A stretch of 64,000 nucleotides of DNA, taken from contig NZ_JAOQJS010000002.1 in the NCBI RefSeq assembly GCF_025567345.1, positions 420,141 through 484,140 of the forward strand, read 5' to 3'. The DNA comes from Coprococcus ammoniilyticus. Lineage in GTDB: Bacteria > Bacillota > Clostridia > Lachnospirales > Lachnospiraceae. Below the pieces are notes generated by a model. That model saw nothing but the letters and a program-made list of their open reading frames with translations, was not told where the DNA came from and ran no database searches. The translations under genes were made by a program, and so were the position numbers. Positions 35,566 to 45,161 of the stretch are shown here, in pieces; position 1 is the stretch's first letter, and the number at the start of each line of letters is the position of its first letter.

Positions 35566-37892
35566 TTCTTTTCTCCTTTTGCAAGTGCAAGACTAAGCAC
35601 CTGTTCCATTGTTTTCACACAGGTAATATCCAGCCCGTCTGTAATCTCTGTACTGATATCATTAAGGTCTCTGCGGTTCATCTCAGGGATCAGCACCTTC
35701 TTAATACCGATCGTTTTTGCTGCCAGAAGCTTTTCTTTTAAACCACCGATAGGAAGTACGCTACCCCGCAGAGTGATCTCTCCTGTCATCGCAAGATCTC
35801 CTCTTACCGGCTTATTAAATATCGCAGAATAAATGGCTGTCGCCATCGTGATTCCCGCAGAAGGTCCATCCTTTGGAACTGCTCCTTCCGGAATATGGAT
35901 GTGGATATCATGCTTTTCAAAATAATCTTCACCCAGTGTCTCTGATTCCTTCATCGTACGGATATACGATAAACCTGTAACAGCAGACTCCTTCATGACA
36001 TCTCCTAATTTTCCGGTAAGCTGTATACTGCCATTTCCTGGCATGATATTTACTTCTATATTAAGTGTTACTCCACCTACCGCAGTCCATGCAAGACCTC
36101 GTACAGAGCCTACCTTATTGGTCAGATCATAGCTGTCATCCATGTACTTCTCTGTTCCGAGAAGCTGTGGTATCATGTCCTTTGTTACTTTTACTGTCTC
36201 CACCTGTTCTGTAAGGATCATTCTGCATGCTTTTCTGCATATCTTATCAATATTTCGCTCCAGATCACGCACACCAGCTTCTCTGGTGTAATGACGGATG
36301 ATATATTTGATCGCTGATCCATTGATCTTGAACTGCTTCTTTGTCAGTCCGTTTCTCTCGATCGCCTTATTGACCAGATACAGCTTTGCAATGTTGAACT
36401 TCTCATTTTCCGTGTATCCGCTGATCTCGATCATCTCCATACGATCGGCTAACGGTCCCGGAATCAGGGACGCATCATTTGCTGTTGCGATAAATAATAC
36501 CTTGCTCAGGTCGATCGGCACTTCAAAATAATGATCGTAAAATTTATTATTCTGTTCGCTGTCTAAAACCTCTAACAAAGCAGAGGATACATCTCCCTTG
36601 TAGTCGCTGCTTACCTTGTCTATCTCATCAAGCAGTACCAGCGGATTCTCTGTCTTTGTCTTTGCGATCGACTGTGCGATCCTGCCCGGCATAGCACCGA
36701 TATAGGTTCTTCTGTGTCCACGGATCTCTGCTTCATCCCGAACGCCGCCAAGTGACATACGGACATATTCTTTTCCTGTCGCGGTAGCGATCGATCTTGC
36801 GATCGATGTCTTACCGGTTCCCGGAGGTCCAACCAGACACAGGATCGGCATGTTGCCTTTTTCATTTAAGATATGAACCGCCAGATAATCTATGATCCGT
36901 TCCTTTACTTCTTCCAGACCATAATGATCCCGTTCCAGAATCTTAATTGCCTTTTCCAGATTATCATTCTCTTTTGAAGATTTGCCCCATGGATAGTCGA
37001 GCAAAGTCTCGATATAGTTTGTAAGGATACCGGATTCAGCAGCCATCGGCGGCAATGCACGAAGTCTGGATATCTCTTTCGTAAGCTTCTCTTTGACTTC
37101 CTCCGGAGCAGTCAGATTCTGTAAACGCTCCATATATTCATCTGCCGCTTTTTCTGTATTATCATCCTCGCCAAGCTCTTTCTTTATGACCTTCATCTGT
37201 TCCCGGAGAACATATTCTCTCTGATGCTTATTTACGCAGTCCTGTAATTTCTCCTGAATCTCCTGACGGATGGCTAAAATCTCCATCTCCTCATCCATCG
37301 TCTGAAGGATCTTCATTACACGTTCTTTTACATCGAGAGTTTCCAGTATCTCCTGCTTCTTCGTATATGGCGCAGGAATGAATTCTGTCACTCCATCGGC
37401 AAATTTTGCAAGGTCATCGATCGTAAGCAGTTTTTTATATAACAGCTTATTTGTTCCCATTCCATTTGCAAATGCTTGTCTGAGCTTATCCGTAAGCATA
37501 CGGATCAATGTTTTTTCCTCTACTTCATCCAGATGGTTTGTTTCTTCTGTATCTATATATTCAAAGTCTGCATTATATGCTCCATCTTCCTTATAAAATG
37601 AAACGATCCTTGCACGTTTTTCTGCTTCGATCAGAATGCGGACTGTTTTGTTCGGCATTTTCAGATATTGTTTGATCTTTGCTGTAACACCGATCGGATA
37701 AAGATCAGGAACCTTGCTATTCTCCTTTACTTCCTTTGCCGTAACCAGCAGGATGCTGCAATCACCTTTCATCGCATTGGCAACTGCTTCACAGGATTCC
37801 TTGCTGATCACATCCAGATGTGAGGAAGTATCTGGCATTATAACAATATTGTTCAAAACGATCATCGGTCTGTTCCAGACGATATTATCCAT
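35562..37892 (-). CDS. lon: ATP-dependent protease Lon
   Basis: Lon degrades misfolded and regulatory proteins. The 776-residue protein has an N-terminal substrate-binding domain, an AAA+ module with Walker A (CLVGPPGTGKTSIARSIA) and Walker B (PLVLLDEIDKV), and the C-terminal protease domain with catalytic Ser in PKDGPSAGITMATA and Lys in GGLKEKLLAAKT. Start ATG 37892 follows AAAGGAGAT. A terminator hairpin separates it from clpX, so lon may be transcribed partly on its own. Confidence 0.97.
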   Translation of the reverse strand: MDNIVWNRPMIVLNNIVIMPDTSSHLDVISKESCEAVANAMKGDCSILLVTAKEVKENSKVPDLYPIGVTAKIKQYLKMPNKTVRILIEAEKRARIVSFYKEDGAYNADFEYIDTEETNHLDEVEEKTLIRMLTDKLRQAFANGMGTNKLLYKKLLTIDDLAKFADGVTEFIPAPYTKKQEILETLDVKERVMKILQTMDEEMEILAIRQEIQEKLQDCVNKHQREYVLREQMKVIKKELGEDDNTEKAADEYMERLQNLTAPEEVKEKLTKEISRLRALPPMAAESGILTNYIETLLDYPWGKSSKENDNLEKAIKILERDHYGLEEVKERIIDYLAVHILNEKGNMPILCLVGPPGTGKTSIARSIATATGKEYVRMSLGGVRDEAEIRGHRRTYIGAMPGRIAQSIAKTKTENPLVLLDEIDKVSSDYKGDVSSALLEVLDSEQNNKFYDHYFEVPIDLSKVLFIATANDASLIPGPLADRMEMIEISGYTENEKFNIAKLYLVNKAIERNGLTKKQFKINGSAIKYIIRHYTREAGVRDLERNIDKICRKACRMILTEQVETVKVTKDMIPQLLGTEKYMDDSYDLTNKVGSVRGLAWTAVGGVTLNIEVNIMPGNGSIQLTGKLGDVMKESAVTGLSYIRTMKESETLGEDYFEKHDIHIHIPEGAVPKDGPSAGITMATAIYSAIFNKPVRGDLAMTGEITLRGSVLPIGGLKEKLLAAKTIGIKKVLIPEMNRRDLNDISTEITDGLDITCVKTMEQVLSLALAKGEKK

Positions 37893-37912
37893 ACTTTTAT
37901 CTCCTTTATATC

Positions 37913-37940
37913 AAAAAACCGGGATGCATAACATCCCGGC
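37913..37940 (-). terminator. Terminator between clpX and lon
   Basis: CCGGGATG (37919-37926) and CATCCCGG (37932-37939) form a perfect 8-bp stem around a 5-nt loop. On the minus strand it is followed by TTTTTTG and then the lon ribosome-binding site. It must either end most clpX transcripts or attenuate lon. Confidence 0.8.
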
Positions 37941-37947
37941 TTTCTGC

Positions 37948-39240
37948 TTAAGCTATTTCATCACTGTTTTTTACTGAACGCTTCTTCTTTATCTGCTTTT
38001 TCTCAGCCGGATTATCAGAATAAGTGATTTCTGGTTGTGCTCCATCCGTTATAACTTCTTTTGTGATCACGCATTTTGCAACTCTGTCATCTGATGGAAT
38101 CTCATACATAAGATCAAGCGTTGCTTTCTCTATGATAGAACGAAGTCCTCTGGCTCCGGTCTTTCTCTCCATCGCTTCTTCTGCTATAGCGTAAAGCGCA
38201 TCCTTATCAAATTCCAATTCCACGCCATCTAATTCAAATAATTTCTTATACTGCTTGCAGATCGCACTCTTTGTATCTGTCAGGATTCTTACAAGCGCAT
38301 CCTTATTCAACAGATCAAGTGTAACTGTGATCGGCAGACGTCCGACAAATTCAGGGATCAGGCCATATTTTACAAAGTCCTGAGGAGTAACCTGCTTTAA
38401 CAGTTCTCCGATATCCTGCTCTGTCTTATCAACAACCTCTGCATTGAAGCCGATGGCTTTCTTGCCGATTCTGTTGTCAATGATCTTCTCCAGACCATCA
38501 AATGCGCCACCGCAAATAAATAAAATATTTGATGTATCGATCTGTATAAATTCCTGATGTGGATGTTTTCTGCCACCCTGTGGTGGCACTGATGCAACCG
38601 TTCCCTCCACGATCTTTAACAGCGCCTGCTGTACACCTTCACCGGATACATCTCTGGTAATGGATACATTCTCGCTCTTCTTCGTGATCTTATCGATCTC
38701 ATCAATATAGATAATTCCATGCTCTGCACGTTCTACATCATAATCGGCCGCCTGAATCAGCTTCAACAGAATATTCTCTACATCCTCACCAACATATCCG
38801 GCCTCTGTCAATGCAGTTGCATCGGCAATGGCAAACGGAACATTCAAGATCTTCGCAAGTGTCTGTGCCAGATATGTCTTACCGGAACCGGTTGGTCCGA
38901 CCATAAGAATATTACTCTTCTGAAGCTCTACATCAAAGTCCTTATCCGCCATGATACGCTTATAATGATTGTATACTGCAACGGATAAAACCTTCTTCGC
39001 TTCTTCCTGACCAATTACATACTGATCCAGAAATTCACGGATCTCCTTTGGTTTCAGTAAATTAATGGAATCTTCAGCACCTGTTTCTTCCAGCTCTTCG
39101 TCAACGATCTCTGCACATATCTGTACGCACTCATCACAAATGTAAGCGTTTGGTCCTGCTATAAGTTTTCTGACCTGATCCTGCGTCTTATTACAGAAGG
39201 AACATCTAAGTAGTTTTCTATCTTCACTACGATTTGCCAT
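37948..39240 (-). CDS. clpX: ClpX, ATPase subunit of the ClpXP protease
   Basis: ClpX unfolds substrates and feeds them to ClpP. The 430-residue protein has an N-terminal zinc domain (CSFCNKTQDQV...CDECVQIC), Walker A (VGPTGSGKTYLAQTLA), Walker B (GIIYIDEIDKI) and the sensor region with GARGLRSI. It follows clpP by 17 bp. The basic C-terminal tail (KKQIKKKRSVKN) is slightly longer than usual. Confidence 0.97.
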   Translation of the reverse strand: MANRSEDRKLLRCSFCNKTQDQVRKLIAGPNAYICDECVQICAEIVDEELEETGAEDSINLLKPKEIREFLDQYVIGQEEAKKVLSVAVYNHYKRIMADKDFDVELQKSNILMVGPTGSGKTYLAQTLAKILNVPFAIADATALTEAGYVGEDVENILLKLIQAADYDVERAEHGIIYIDEIDKITKKSENVSITRDVSGEGVQQALLKIVEGTVASVPPQGGRKHPHQEFIQIDTSNILFICGGAFDGLEKIIDNRIGKKAIGFNAEVVDKTEQDIGELLKQVTPQDFVKYGLIPEFVGRLPITVTLDLLNKDALVRILTDTKSAICKQYKKLFELDGVELEFDKDALYAIAEEAMERKTGARGLRSIIEKATLDLMYEIPSDDRVAKCVITKEVITDGAQPEITYSDNPAEKKQIKKKRSVKNSDEIA

Positions 39241-39257
39241 TCCAATACCTCTTTATA

Positions 39258-39839
39258 CTATCTTTTTGCGATCACACTATCAATCAGACCATATGCACAT
39301 GCTTCTTCTGCTGACATCCAGTTATCTCTCTCTGTATCAGCAGCGATGGTCTCATATGGCTTTCCGGTATTCTCGCTTAACATTCTATTTAATTTCTCTT
39401 TTGTCTTTAAAATATGCTTCGCAGCAATTTCAATCTCTGTAGCCTGACCCTGTGATCCGCCGGATGGCTGATGGATCATGATCTCGGCATTTGGAAGTGC
39501 AAATCTCTTACCTTTTGCACCACCTGCAAGCAGGAATGCACCCATACTTGCTGCCATTCCACAGCAGATTGTAGATACATCACATTTGATGTACTGCATT
39601 GTATCATAAATCCCAAGTCCTGCTGTTACAGAACCGCCCGGACTGTTGATATACAATGAGATATCCTTGGATGGATCTTCGGACTCCAGGAACAGGAGCT
39701 GTGCGATCACTATACTTGCTGATGTATCATTTACTTCTTCTCCCAGAAAGATAATTCTGTCTTTCAGAAGTCTTGAATAAATATCATATGAACGTTCACC
39801 ACGGCTGGTCTGTTCAATGACATAAGGTACTAAACTCAT
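39258..39839 (-). CDS. clpP: ClpP, proteolytic subunit of Clp protease
   Basis: The 193-residue serine protease has the catalytic Ser in CGMAASMGAFLLAGG, His in AEIMIHQPSGG and Asp in AADTERDNW. Start ATG 39839 (MSLVPYVIEQTSRGERSYD) follows GGAGGTG; the frame extends 8 codons upstream without family similarity. It lies between tig and clpX. Confidence 0.97.
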   Translation of the reverse strand: MSLVPYVIEQTSRGERSYDIYSRLLKDRIIFLGEEVNDTSASIVIAQLLFLESEDPSKDISLYINSPGGSVTAGLGIYDTMQYIKCDVSTICCGMAASMGAFLLAGGAKGKRFALPNAEIMIHQPSGGSQGQATEIEIAAKHILKTKEKLNRMLSENTGKPYETIAADTERDNWMSAEEACAYGLIDSVIAKR

Positions 39840-39877
39840 ATTTACACCTCCAAAATATCGCAATCAGAAATTATGGA

Positions 39878-41164
39878 TTAAACTTCCTTTGCGTTATCTA
39901 CAACAACCTTAACTGCCTTTTTAACAGCAAGATCCTTTTTAATGCTATCCTTTTCTGTATCACCCATGAAGCCTTCGATATCTTCTACATTCATCTGATA
40001 CTGTTTTGCCATAGCTTCCAGTTCTTCATGTACTTCATCGTCTGATACCTCAATATTTTCAGCAGCAGCAATTGCTTCCAGAACAAGACGGGATTTGATT
40101 CTCTTCTCTGCGTCTGGTTTGATTCTCTCCATTAATGCTTCCTCTGTGATATTGCAGATCTGCATATACTGCTCAAGGTTGATTCCCTGATACTGAAGAT
40201 TCTGAGCGAACTCATCTTTAATTCTTTCCTGTACATCTGCAACCTGTGCATCTGCAACGTCCATCTTAGCATTCTCGATTACTTTCTCGATCAGCTTGTT
40301 TTCTTTCTCGTTCTCAGCATCCTTCTGTTTCTTCTCAGCAGCCTTGCTCTTGATGTCTTCTTTGTATTCATCTAATGTCTCAAAATCTGAAACTTCACTT
40401 GCAAATTCATCATCTAACTCTGGTAATTCTACAGCCTTGATCTCTTTGATCTTGCATTTGAATACTGCTGGCTTACCTGCTAAATCTTCTGCCTGATAAT
40501 CTTCTGGGAATGTAACATTTACTTCTACATCCTCATCGATGTTCTTGCCAACGAGCTGATCTTCAAATGTATCAATGAATGAATGGGAACCAAGAACGAG
40601 CTTGTAGTTCTCAGCCTTACCGCCTTCGAACGGAACACCATCAACTGATCCTTCGAAATCAAGTGTAACTTCATCATCCATCTGTGCTGCTCTATCTGTT
40701 ACAGGGTTATATCTTGAGTTCTCTTTCTGAACCTTTAAAAGCTCTGCCATAACTTCATCATCTGTTACTTCTACGTCAGCCTTTTCTACTTCGAGTCCCT
40801 TATAATCACCAAGTTCAACTTCAGGCTTAACAGCTACTTCTGCTGTAAAGATGAAATCCTTGCCCTTTTCGATCTGAGTTACATCGATAACCGGTCTTGA
40901 TACAACATCAACATCTGATGCACTTACTTCCTTTGGATAATACTCATTAATTAATGAATTAGCTGCCTCTTCATAAAATACTGCAGGTCCATACATCTTC
41001 TCAATAAATGCCTGTGGTACATGACCCTTTCTGAAACCAGGTACATTGAATTTACCTTTCTGCTTATTGTAGGCAGTTGTCATTGCCTTACCAAACTCCT
41101 CTGCCGGTACTGTAATTGTAAGTTTTGCCATACTGTGTTCCAGATTTTCTACTGCTAAACTCAT
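39878..41164 (-). CDS. tig: Trigger factor
   Basis: Trigger factor is the ribosome-bound chaperone and peptidyl-prolyl isomerase. The 428-residue protein has the ribosome-binding signature FRKGHVPQAFIEKMYG (about residues 44-60), an FKBP-type domain (VTLDFEGSVDGVPFEGGKAE), and a helical C-terminal chaperone domain. Start ATG 41164 follows AAGGAGGAAA. It heads the protease cluster, as is common. Confidence 0.97.
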   Translation of the reverse strand: MSLAVENLEHSMAKLTITVPAEEFGKAMTTAYNKQKGKFNVPGFRKGHVPQAFIEKMYGPAVFYEEAANSLINEYYPKEVSASDVDVVSRPVIDVTQIEKGKDFIFTAEVAVKPEVELGDYKGLEVEKADVEVTDDEVMAELLKVQKENSRYNPVTDRAAQMDDEVTLDFEGSVDGVPFEGGKAENYKLVLGSHSFIDTFEDQLVGKNIDEDVEVNVTFPEDYQAEDLAGKPAVFKCKIKEIKAVELPELDDEFASEVSDFETLDEYKEDIKSKAAEKKQKDAENEKENKLIEKVIENAKMDVADAQVADVQERIKDEFAQNLQYQGINLEQYMQICNITEEALMERIKPDAEKRIKSRLVLEAIAAAENIEVSDDEVHEELEAMAKQYQMNVEDIEGFMGDTEKDSIKKDLAVKKAVKVVVDNAKEV

Positions 41165-41352
41165 TTTTTATTTCCTCCTTAAAATTATGCAAATGATGCC
41201 TTATGCCATCATCTTTTAATAATATATAAGGCATTATTTAGCATCCATTTATCATTTCGTTTTTATTGTGGGCATAAAAACACCCGCATCAATCATCCGA
41301 TTATACCATATATACTGGATATATGTCCAGTCCATTTTCCATAATAACGCAG

Positions 41353-41382
41353 AAAAAGGTTATTGTCTTTTCGACAATAACC
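41353..41382 (-). terminator. Terminator after the spore protein gene
   Basis: GGTTATTGTC (41358-41367) and GACAATAACC (41373-41382) form a perfect 10-bp stem with a 5-nt loop, followed on the minus strand by TTTTTCTG. It lies about 45 bp beyond the stop at 41427. Confidence 0.88.
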
Positions 41383-41426
41383 CCTTCCTGCTAAGCAAAA
41401 GCTAAAGATTTCTCTTATTTTACCGC

Positions 41427-41642
41427 TTATCTGCCTGACATCTGTTCTTCCTGTCTCTTGATCATCTGACGAACCATCTCGCCACCGATTGATCCGCTCT
41501 GAGCAGATGTTAAGTCACCATTGTAACCATCCTTGAGGTTTACACCAATTTCCTTAGCGACCTCCATTTTGAACTTGTTCATAGCGTCCTTAGCTTCCGG
41601 AACACTCATCTTGCTTGTTCCTGTTGAATTTGAACTTGCCAT
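41427..41642 (-). CDS. Alpha/beta-type small acid-soluble spore protein
   Basis: The 71-residue protein has the SASP pattern: KMEVAKEIGVNLKDGYNGDLTS, containing the germination-protease region, and SGSIGGEMVRQMIKRQEEQM. These proteins coat and protect spore DNA. Start ATG 41642 follows GGAGGAAATGTATT. It is a clear sign that the organism belongs to a spore-forming lineage. The gene is monocistronic with its own terminator and would be expected to need a forespore sigma factor. Confidence 0.95.
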   Translation of the reverse strand: MASSNSTGTSKMSVPEAKDAMNKFKMEVAKEIGVNLKDGYNGDLTSAQSGSIGGEMVRQMIKRQEEQMSGR

Positions 41643-41773
41643 AATACATTTCCTCCAATACATTTATTTAAGACTTTATTGTCTTGATTCTATTATGTGT
41701 ATTATAAGAAAAACTATTATGCCAATTTTTGTATTTTTACAGTTCACAGGCAAAATGTCAATCAATCATCAAA

Positions 41774-42841
41774 TTAATATGTCATCGGCTCTTCTTCGCC
41801 ATTCATAACTCTTAATGCTCCCTGTGCAAGTGCAAGAAGTTCATCCTCACCAGGATATACTGTAAACGGAGCGATAAATCCGGCTCTCTTTTCCAGTTCT
41901 GCACATGTATGCTTGGAATATGCGATACCACCTGTTAAGATGATCTGATCTACTTTTCCGCAAAGTACGGTTGACATAGCACCGATATCCTTTGCTACCT
42001 GCTGATGGAATGCGTCTTGAACAAGCTTTGCATGCTCATCACCTTCCTGAACGAGCTTCTCGAGATCTCTTGCATCATTGCTGCCGATATATGCATTGAA
42101 TCCGCCGTTACCGACAAGTTTCTTTGTAACTTCCTGCTGTGTATATTTTCCTGAAAAGCACATCTTAACAAGATCACCTGATGGAACTCCACCTGCTCTC
42201 TCCGGTGAAAATGCGCCTTCACCATCTAATGCATTATTAACATCAACGATACGTCCGTTTAAATGAGCACCAACAGATACACCGCCGCCCATGTGTACAA
42301 CGATCAGGTTCAGATCTTCATATTTCTTGCCATGCTCTTTTGCATATCTCTTTGCAACTGCCTTCTGGTTTAATGCATGGAATACACTTCTTCTTGGAAG
42401 CTCAGGTACACCGGATAAACGGGAGGATGGCATCAGCTCATCTACAACAACCGGGTCTACAATGTAAGATGGAATTCCCAACTCATCGCCGATCTCTCTT
42501 GCAAGGATACCACCAAGATTGGATGCATGTTGACCCTGCTTACCGATCTTTAAGTCCTCTAATAATTCATCACTTACAGGATATGTACCACCTGGAATAG
42601 GCTTTAACATACCACCACGACCTACACATACATCTAATGTCTTGATGTCAAATTTTTTCTCTGCAAGAATGTCAAGGATAACTTTCTTTCTGAAGTCCTT
42701 CTGCTCAACGATAAGGTTGAAGCCCGCAAGTTCCTCTGTTGTGTGTCTTAATGTCTCTTCAAATAATAAATTCTCGTCTTCAAATACACCTATCTTTGTA
42801 GATGTTGAACCCGGATTGATGATCAAAATTTTGTATGACAT
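41774..42841 (-). CDS. buk: Butyrate kinase
   Basis: Butyrate kinase converts butyryl phosphate and ADP to butyrate and ATP. The 355-residue protein belongs to the acetokinase family, with ILIINPGSTSTKIGVFEDE at the N-terminus, LIVVHMGGGVSVGAHLNG and IILTGGIAYS. It follows ptb by 51 bp, together completing the phosphotransbutyrylase/butyrate kinase route. This is the less common terminal route among gut butyrate producers and is known from Coprococcus. Confidence 0.96.
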   Translation of the reverse strand: MSYKILIINPGSTSTKIGVFEDENLLFEETLRHTTEELAGFNLIVEQKDFRKKVILDILAEKKFDIKTLDVCVGRGGMLKPIPGGTYPVSDELLEDLKIGKQGQHASNLGGILAREIGDELGIPSYIVDPVVVDELMPSSRLSGVPELPRRSVFHALNQKAVAKRYAKEHGKKYEDLNLIVVHMGGGVSVGAHLNGRIVDVNNALDGEGAFSPERAGGVPSGDLVKMCFSGKYTQQEVTKKLVGNGGFNAYIGSNDARDLEKLVQEGDEHAKLVQDAFHQQVAKDIGAMSTVLCGKVDQIILTGGIAYSKHTCAELEKRAGFIAPFTVYPGEDELLALAQGALRVMNGEEEPMTY

Positions 42842-42892
42842 ATTTTTCCTCCAAAATTCTTATATATTTATTCCGTAACCATAACGGTCTGA

Positions 42893-43813
42893 TTACTGCT
42901 CATTCTTGATTGCTTCTGCAACAACTGCTGCAAGAGCAATAGAGTTCATCTTCACTTCAAAGCTGTCTGATCTGGATGTCAGAATAACAGGTGCCTTTGT
43001 TCCTGTCAGGATACAACCATTCTTGCTTGCAGTTGTATGTGTCAGGCACTTGTATACGAGGTTTCCTGCGTGGATATCAGGGAATAAGAGGATATCTGCA
43101 TCTCCGACGATCTTACGATCTTCTGCTCCCTTATGCTTAGCTGCTTCCGGATCGATGGCAAGGTCAAGTGATAATGGTCCGTCAACGATACATCCTGTGA
43201 TCTCTCCATTCTCGTTCATCTTTGTAAGCTCTGCTGCATCTACAGTTACAGGCATCTTAGGATTTACAACCTCAACTGCCGCAAGTGGAGCAACCTTTGG
43301 GCATGGGATACCACATGCATGAACAACTTTTACTGTATTTTCAATAATCGCTTTCTTATCCTCAAGAGATGGATATGTCATGAATGCTACGTCTGAAAGA
43401 TATAATAATCTGTCAACACCAGGAACCTCAAAAACTGCTACATGTGATAACGGCTTACCGGTTCTTAAACCTACTTCCTTATCCAGAACGCTCTTTAAGA
43501 AGTTCTTTGTATCAATGATACCCTTCATATACATATCTGCTTTATTATTATGTACTAGCTCTACAGCCTTATGTGCAGCCTGAATGCTGTCCGGTTCGTT
43601 TATGATCTCATACTCATCCAGATTCATATCAAGTTCAGCAGCGATCTTTCTGATCTCAGCTTCATCACCAACAAGGATCGCATCTGCAATACCTTTTTCC
43701 TTTGCTGCCTTAACGGCTTCCAGAACTGGCTTGTCCTGAGCACATGCTACAGATACTGTCTTCTTGCTGCATTTTGCAACTTTGGCTAATAAATCTTCAA
43801 AACTCTTACTCAT
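42893..43813 (-). CDS. ptb: Phosphate butyryltransferase
   Basis: Ptb converts butyryl-CoA and phosphate to butyryl phosphate. The 306-residue protein matches the phosphate acetyl/butyryl transferase family (AILVGDEAEIRKIA, YMKGIIDTKNFLKSVLDKE, GCIVDGPLSLDLAIDPEAA, ILLFPDIHAGNLVYK). Specificity for butyryl over acetyl groups is inferred from the adjacent buk. Start ATG 43813 follows GAGAGGTG. Confidence 0.95.
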   Translation of the reverse strand: MSKSFEDLLAKVAKCSKKTVSVACAQDKPVLEAVKAAKEKGIADAILVGDEAEIRKIAAELDMNLDEYEIINEPDSIQAAHKAVELVHNNKADMYMKGIIDTKNFLKSVLDKEVGLRTGKPLSHVAVFEVPGVDRLLYLSDVAFMTYPSLEDKKAIIENTVKVVHACGIPCPKVAPLAAVEVVNPKMPVTVDAAELTKMNENGEITGCIVDGPLSLDLAIDPEAAKHKGAEDRKIVGDADILLFPDIHAGNLVYKCLTHTTASKNGCILTGTKAPVILTSRSDSFEVKMNSIALAAVVAEAIKNEQ

Positions 43814-43918
43814 TCGTTTACACCTCTCGCGATTTTATTCTTTTTCCATAATTATTATGGATTGCCGCACTCTCCCGGCAATCTTTATCTGTTATCGTAT
43901 CACTTTGAAAAAAAAAGG

Positions 43919-44401
43919 TCAACCCTCTGGATAGTTCAGGCGGTCTTCACCTATATTATATAAAACCTCTTTCAAGAATTTCTCAGCCAGATAATTTGCC
44001 ATGTTCAGATTCATGTCCTGATAATTTCCACATTCTCTCGGATTTGCACCCGGAATCGGATCATGATAATGGCGGATAAATTCAAACATTGAGATCATCA
44101 GATCCACAATATCCTCTGACTTATAATCACCTGCAAGGATCAGATAAAATCCGGTTCTGCATCCCATCGGTCCAAAATAGATTACTTTGTCCTTATAATC
44201 CTCATGATTTCTGAGATAAGTAGCTGCCAGATGCTCGATCGTATGAATCTCTGCTGTATTCATAACCGGTTCAAAATTTGGCTTTGTCATGCGGATATCA
44301 AAAGTCGTAAAGACTGCATCTCCAGCCTTATCCTTTCTGGATACATAGATTCCAGGATTTAATAATAAATGATTGATCTGAAAACTTTTTATCTTTTCCA
44401 T
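43919..44401 (-). CDS. luxS: S-ribosylhomocysteine lyase LuxS
   Basis: LuxS cleaves S-ribosylhomocysteine to homocysteine and the precursor of autoinducer-2. The 160-residue protein has the metal-binding HTIEHLAATYLRN motif (HxxEH), the catalytic Cys in GPMGCRTGFYL and the third metal ligand in ECGNYQ. It directly follows mtnN, which supplies its substrate, so the two form an S-adenosylhomocysteine recycling unit. Confidence 0.97.
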   Translation of the reverse strand: MEKIKSFQINHLLLNPGIYVSRKDKAGDAVFTTFDIRMTKPNFEPVMNTAEIHTIEHLAATYLRNHEDYKDKVIYFGPMGCRTGFYLILAGDYKSEDIVDLMISMFEFIRHYHDPIPGANPRECGNYQDMNLNMANYLAEKFLKEVLYNIGEDRLNYPEG

Positions 44402-44421
44402 AGTTTTTCAACTGCCTCCTT

Positions 44422-45120
44422 TTAACATAACTTTACAAATTCTGTCATAAGTGCAACACTGTTATCGATCGCCATAGCCGCAAAAGATGGATAATCCATT
44501 TCTGCACTGTCATCTGCTTTATCTGAAATAGCACGAACAACCAGATATGGAATCTTGTTCAGACTTGCAACATGTCCGATCGATGCTCCCTCCATCTCTG
44601 CGCAGGTTCCGTCAAATGTCTCAACCAGCCATTTTTTCTTGTCTTTACTTGATATGAACTGATCTCCGCTGACTACACGTCCGGTAAAGACCTTGATGGA
44701 AAGTTCTGCCCGCTTTGCTGCAGTAAGAGCAAGCTCCAACATTTTTTCATCTGTCTTGAAAATATTTTCATCATCTTTTAAATCCGGATTGATTCCCGGA
44801 GCATATCCAAGAGCAGAAACATCCATGTCATGCTCTAATGCATCCTTTGCCAGCACAATATCTCCAATGTTGATGTCTGCATTTAACGAGCCTGCAATTC
44901 CGGTATTTACAATTCCATCTACCGGAAACAAGTCGATCATTGCCTGTGTACACATTGCTGCATGAACCTTGCCTACACCACATTTTACCACAACCACTTC
45001 ACGGTCACACAAAGTACCTCTGTAAAACTGCATACCTGCTTTTTCAATAATATGCACCTGTTCCATTTTTTCTTTTAACTTTGCAACTTCTTCGTCCATT
45101 GCTCCTATAATTCCTAGCAT
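44422..45120 (-). CDS. mtnN: 5'-methylthioadenosine/S-adenosylhomocysteine nucleosidase
   Basis: The 232-residue enzyme removes adenine from methylthioadenosine and S-adenosylhomocysteine. It shows IGIIGAMDEEV-type N-terminal residues, VNTGIAGSLN, the conserved EMEGASIGHVA and RAISDKADD motifs with the catalytic Asp. Start ATG 45120 follows AAAGGAAAG. It lies 20 bp before luxS. Confidence 0.97.
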   Translation of the reverse strand: MLGIIGAMDEEVAKLKEKMEQVHIIEKAGMQFYRGTLCDREVVVVKCGVGKVHAAMCTQAMIDLFPVDGIVNTGIAGSLNADINIGDIVLAKDALEHDMDVSALGYAPGINPDLKDDENIFKTDEKMLELALTAAKRAELSIKVFTGRVVSGDQFISSKDKKKWLVETFDGTCAEMEGASIGHVASLNKIPYLVVRAISDKADDSAEMDYPSFAAMAIDNSVALMTEFVKLC

Positions 45121-45161
45121 GTCTTCTTTCCTTTCTTACTGCATTTGTTTTTTTATCCTGC

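Noticed and set aside
43865..43900. Hairpin GATTGCCG/CGGCAATC between luxS and ptb as an intrinsic terminator
   Set aside because: On the minus strand, where transcription runs, no T tract follows it; it may be a leader structure but I cannot support a terminator.
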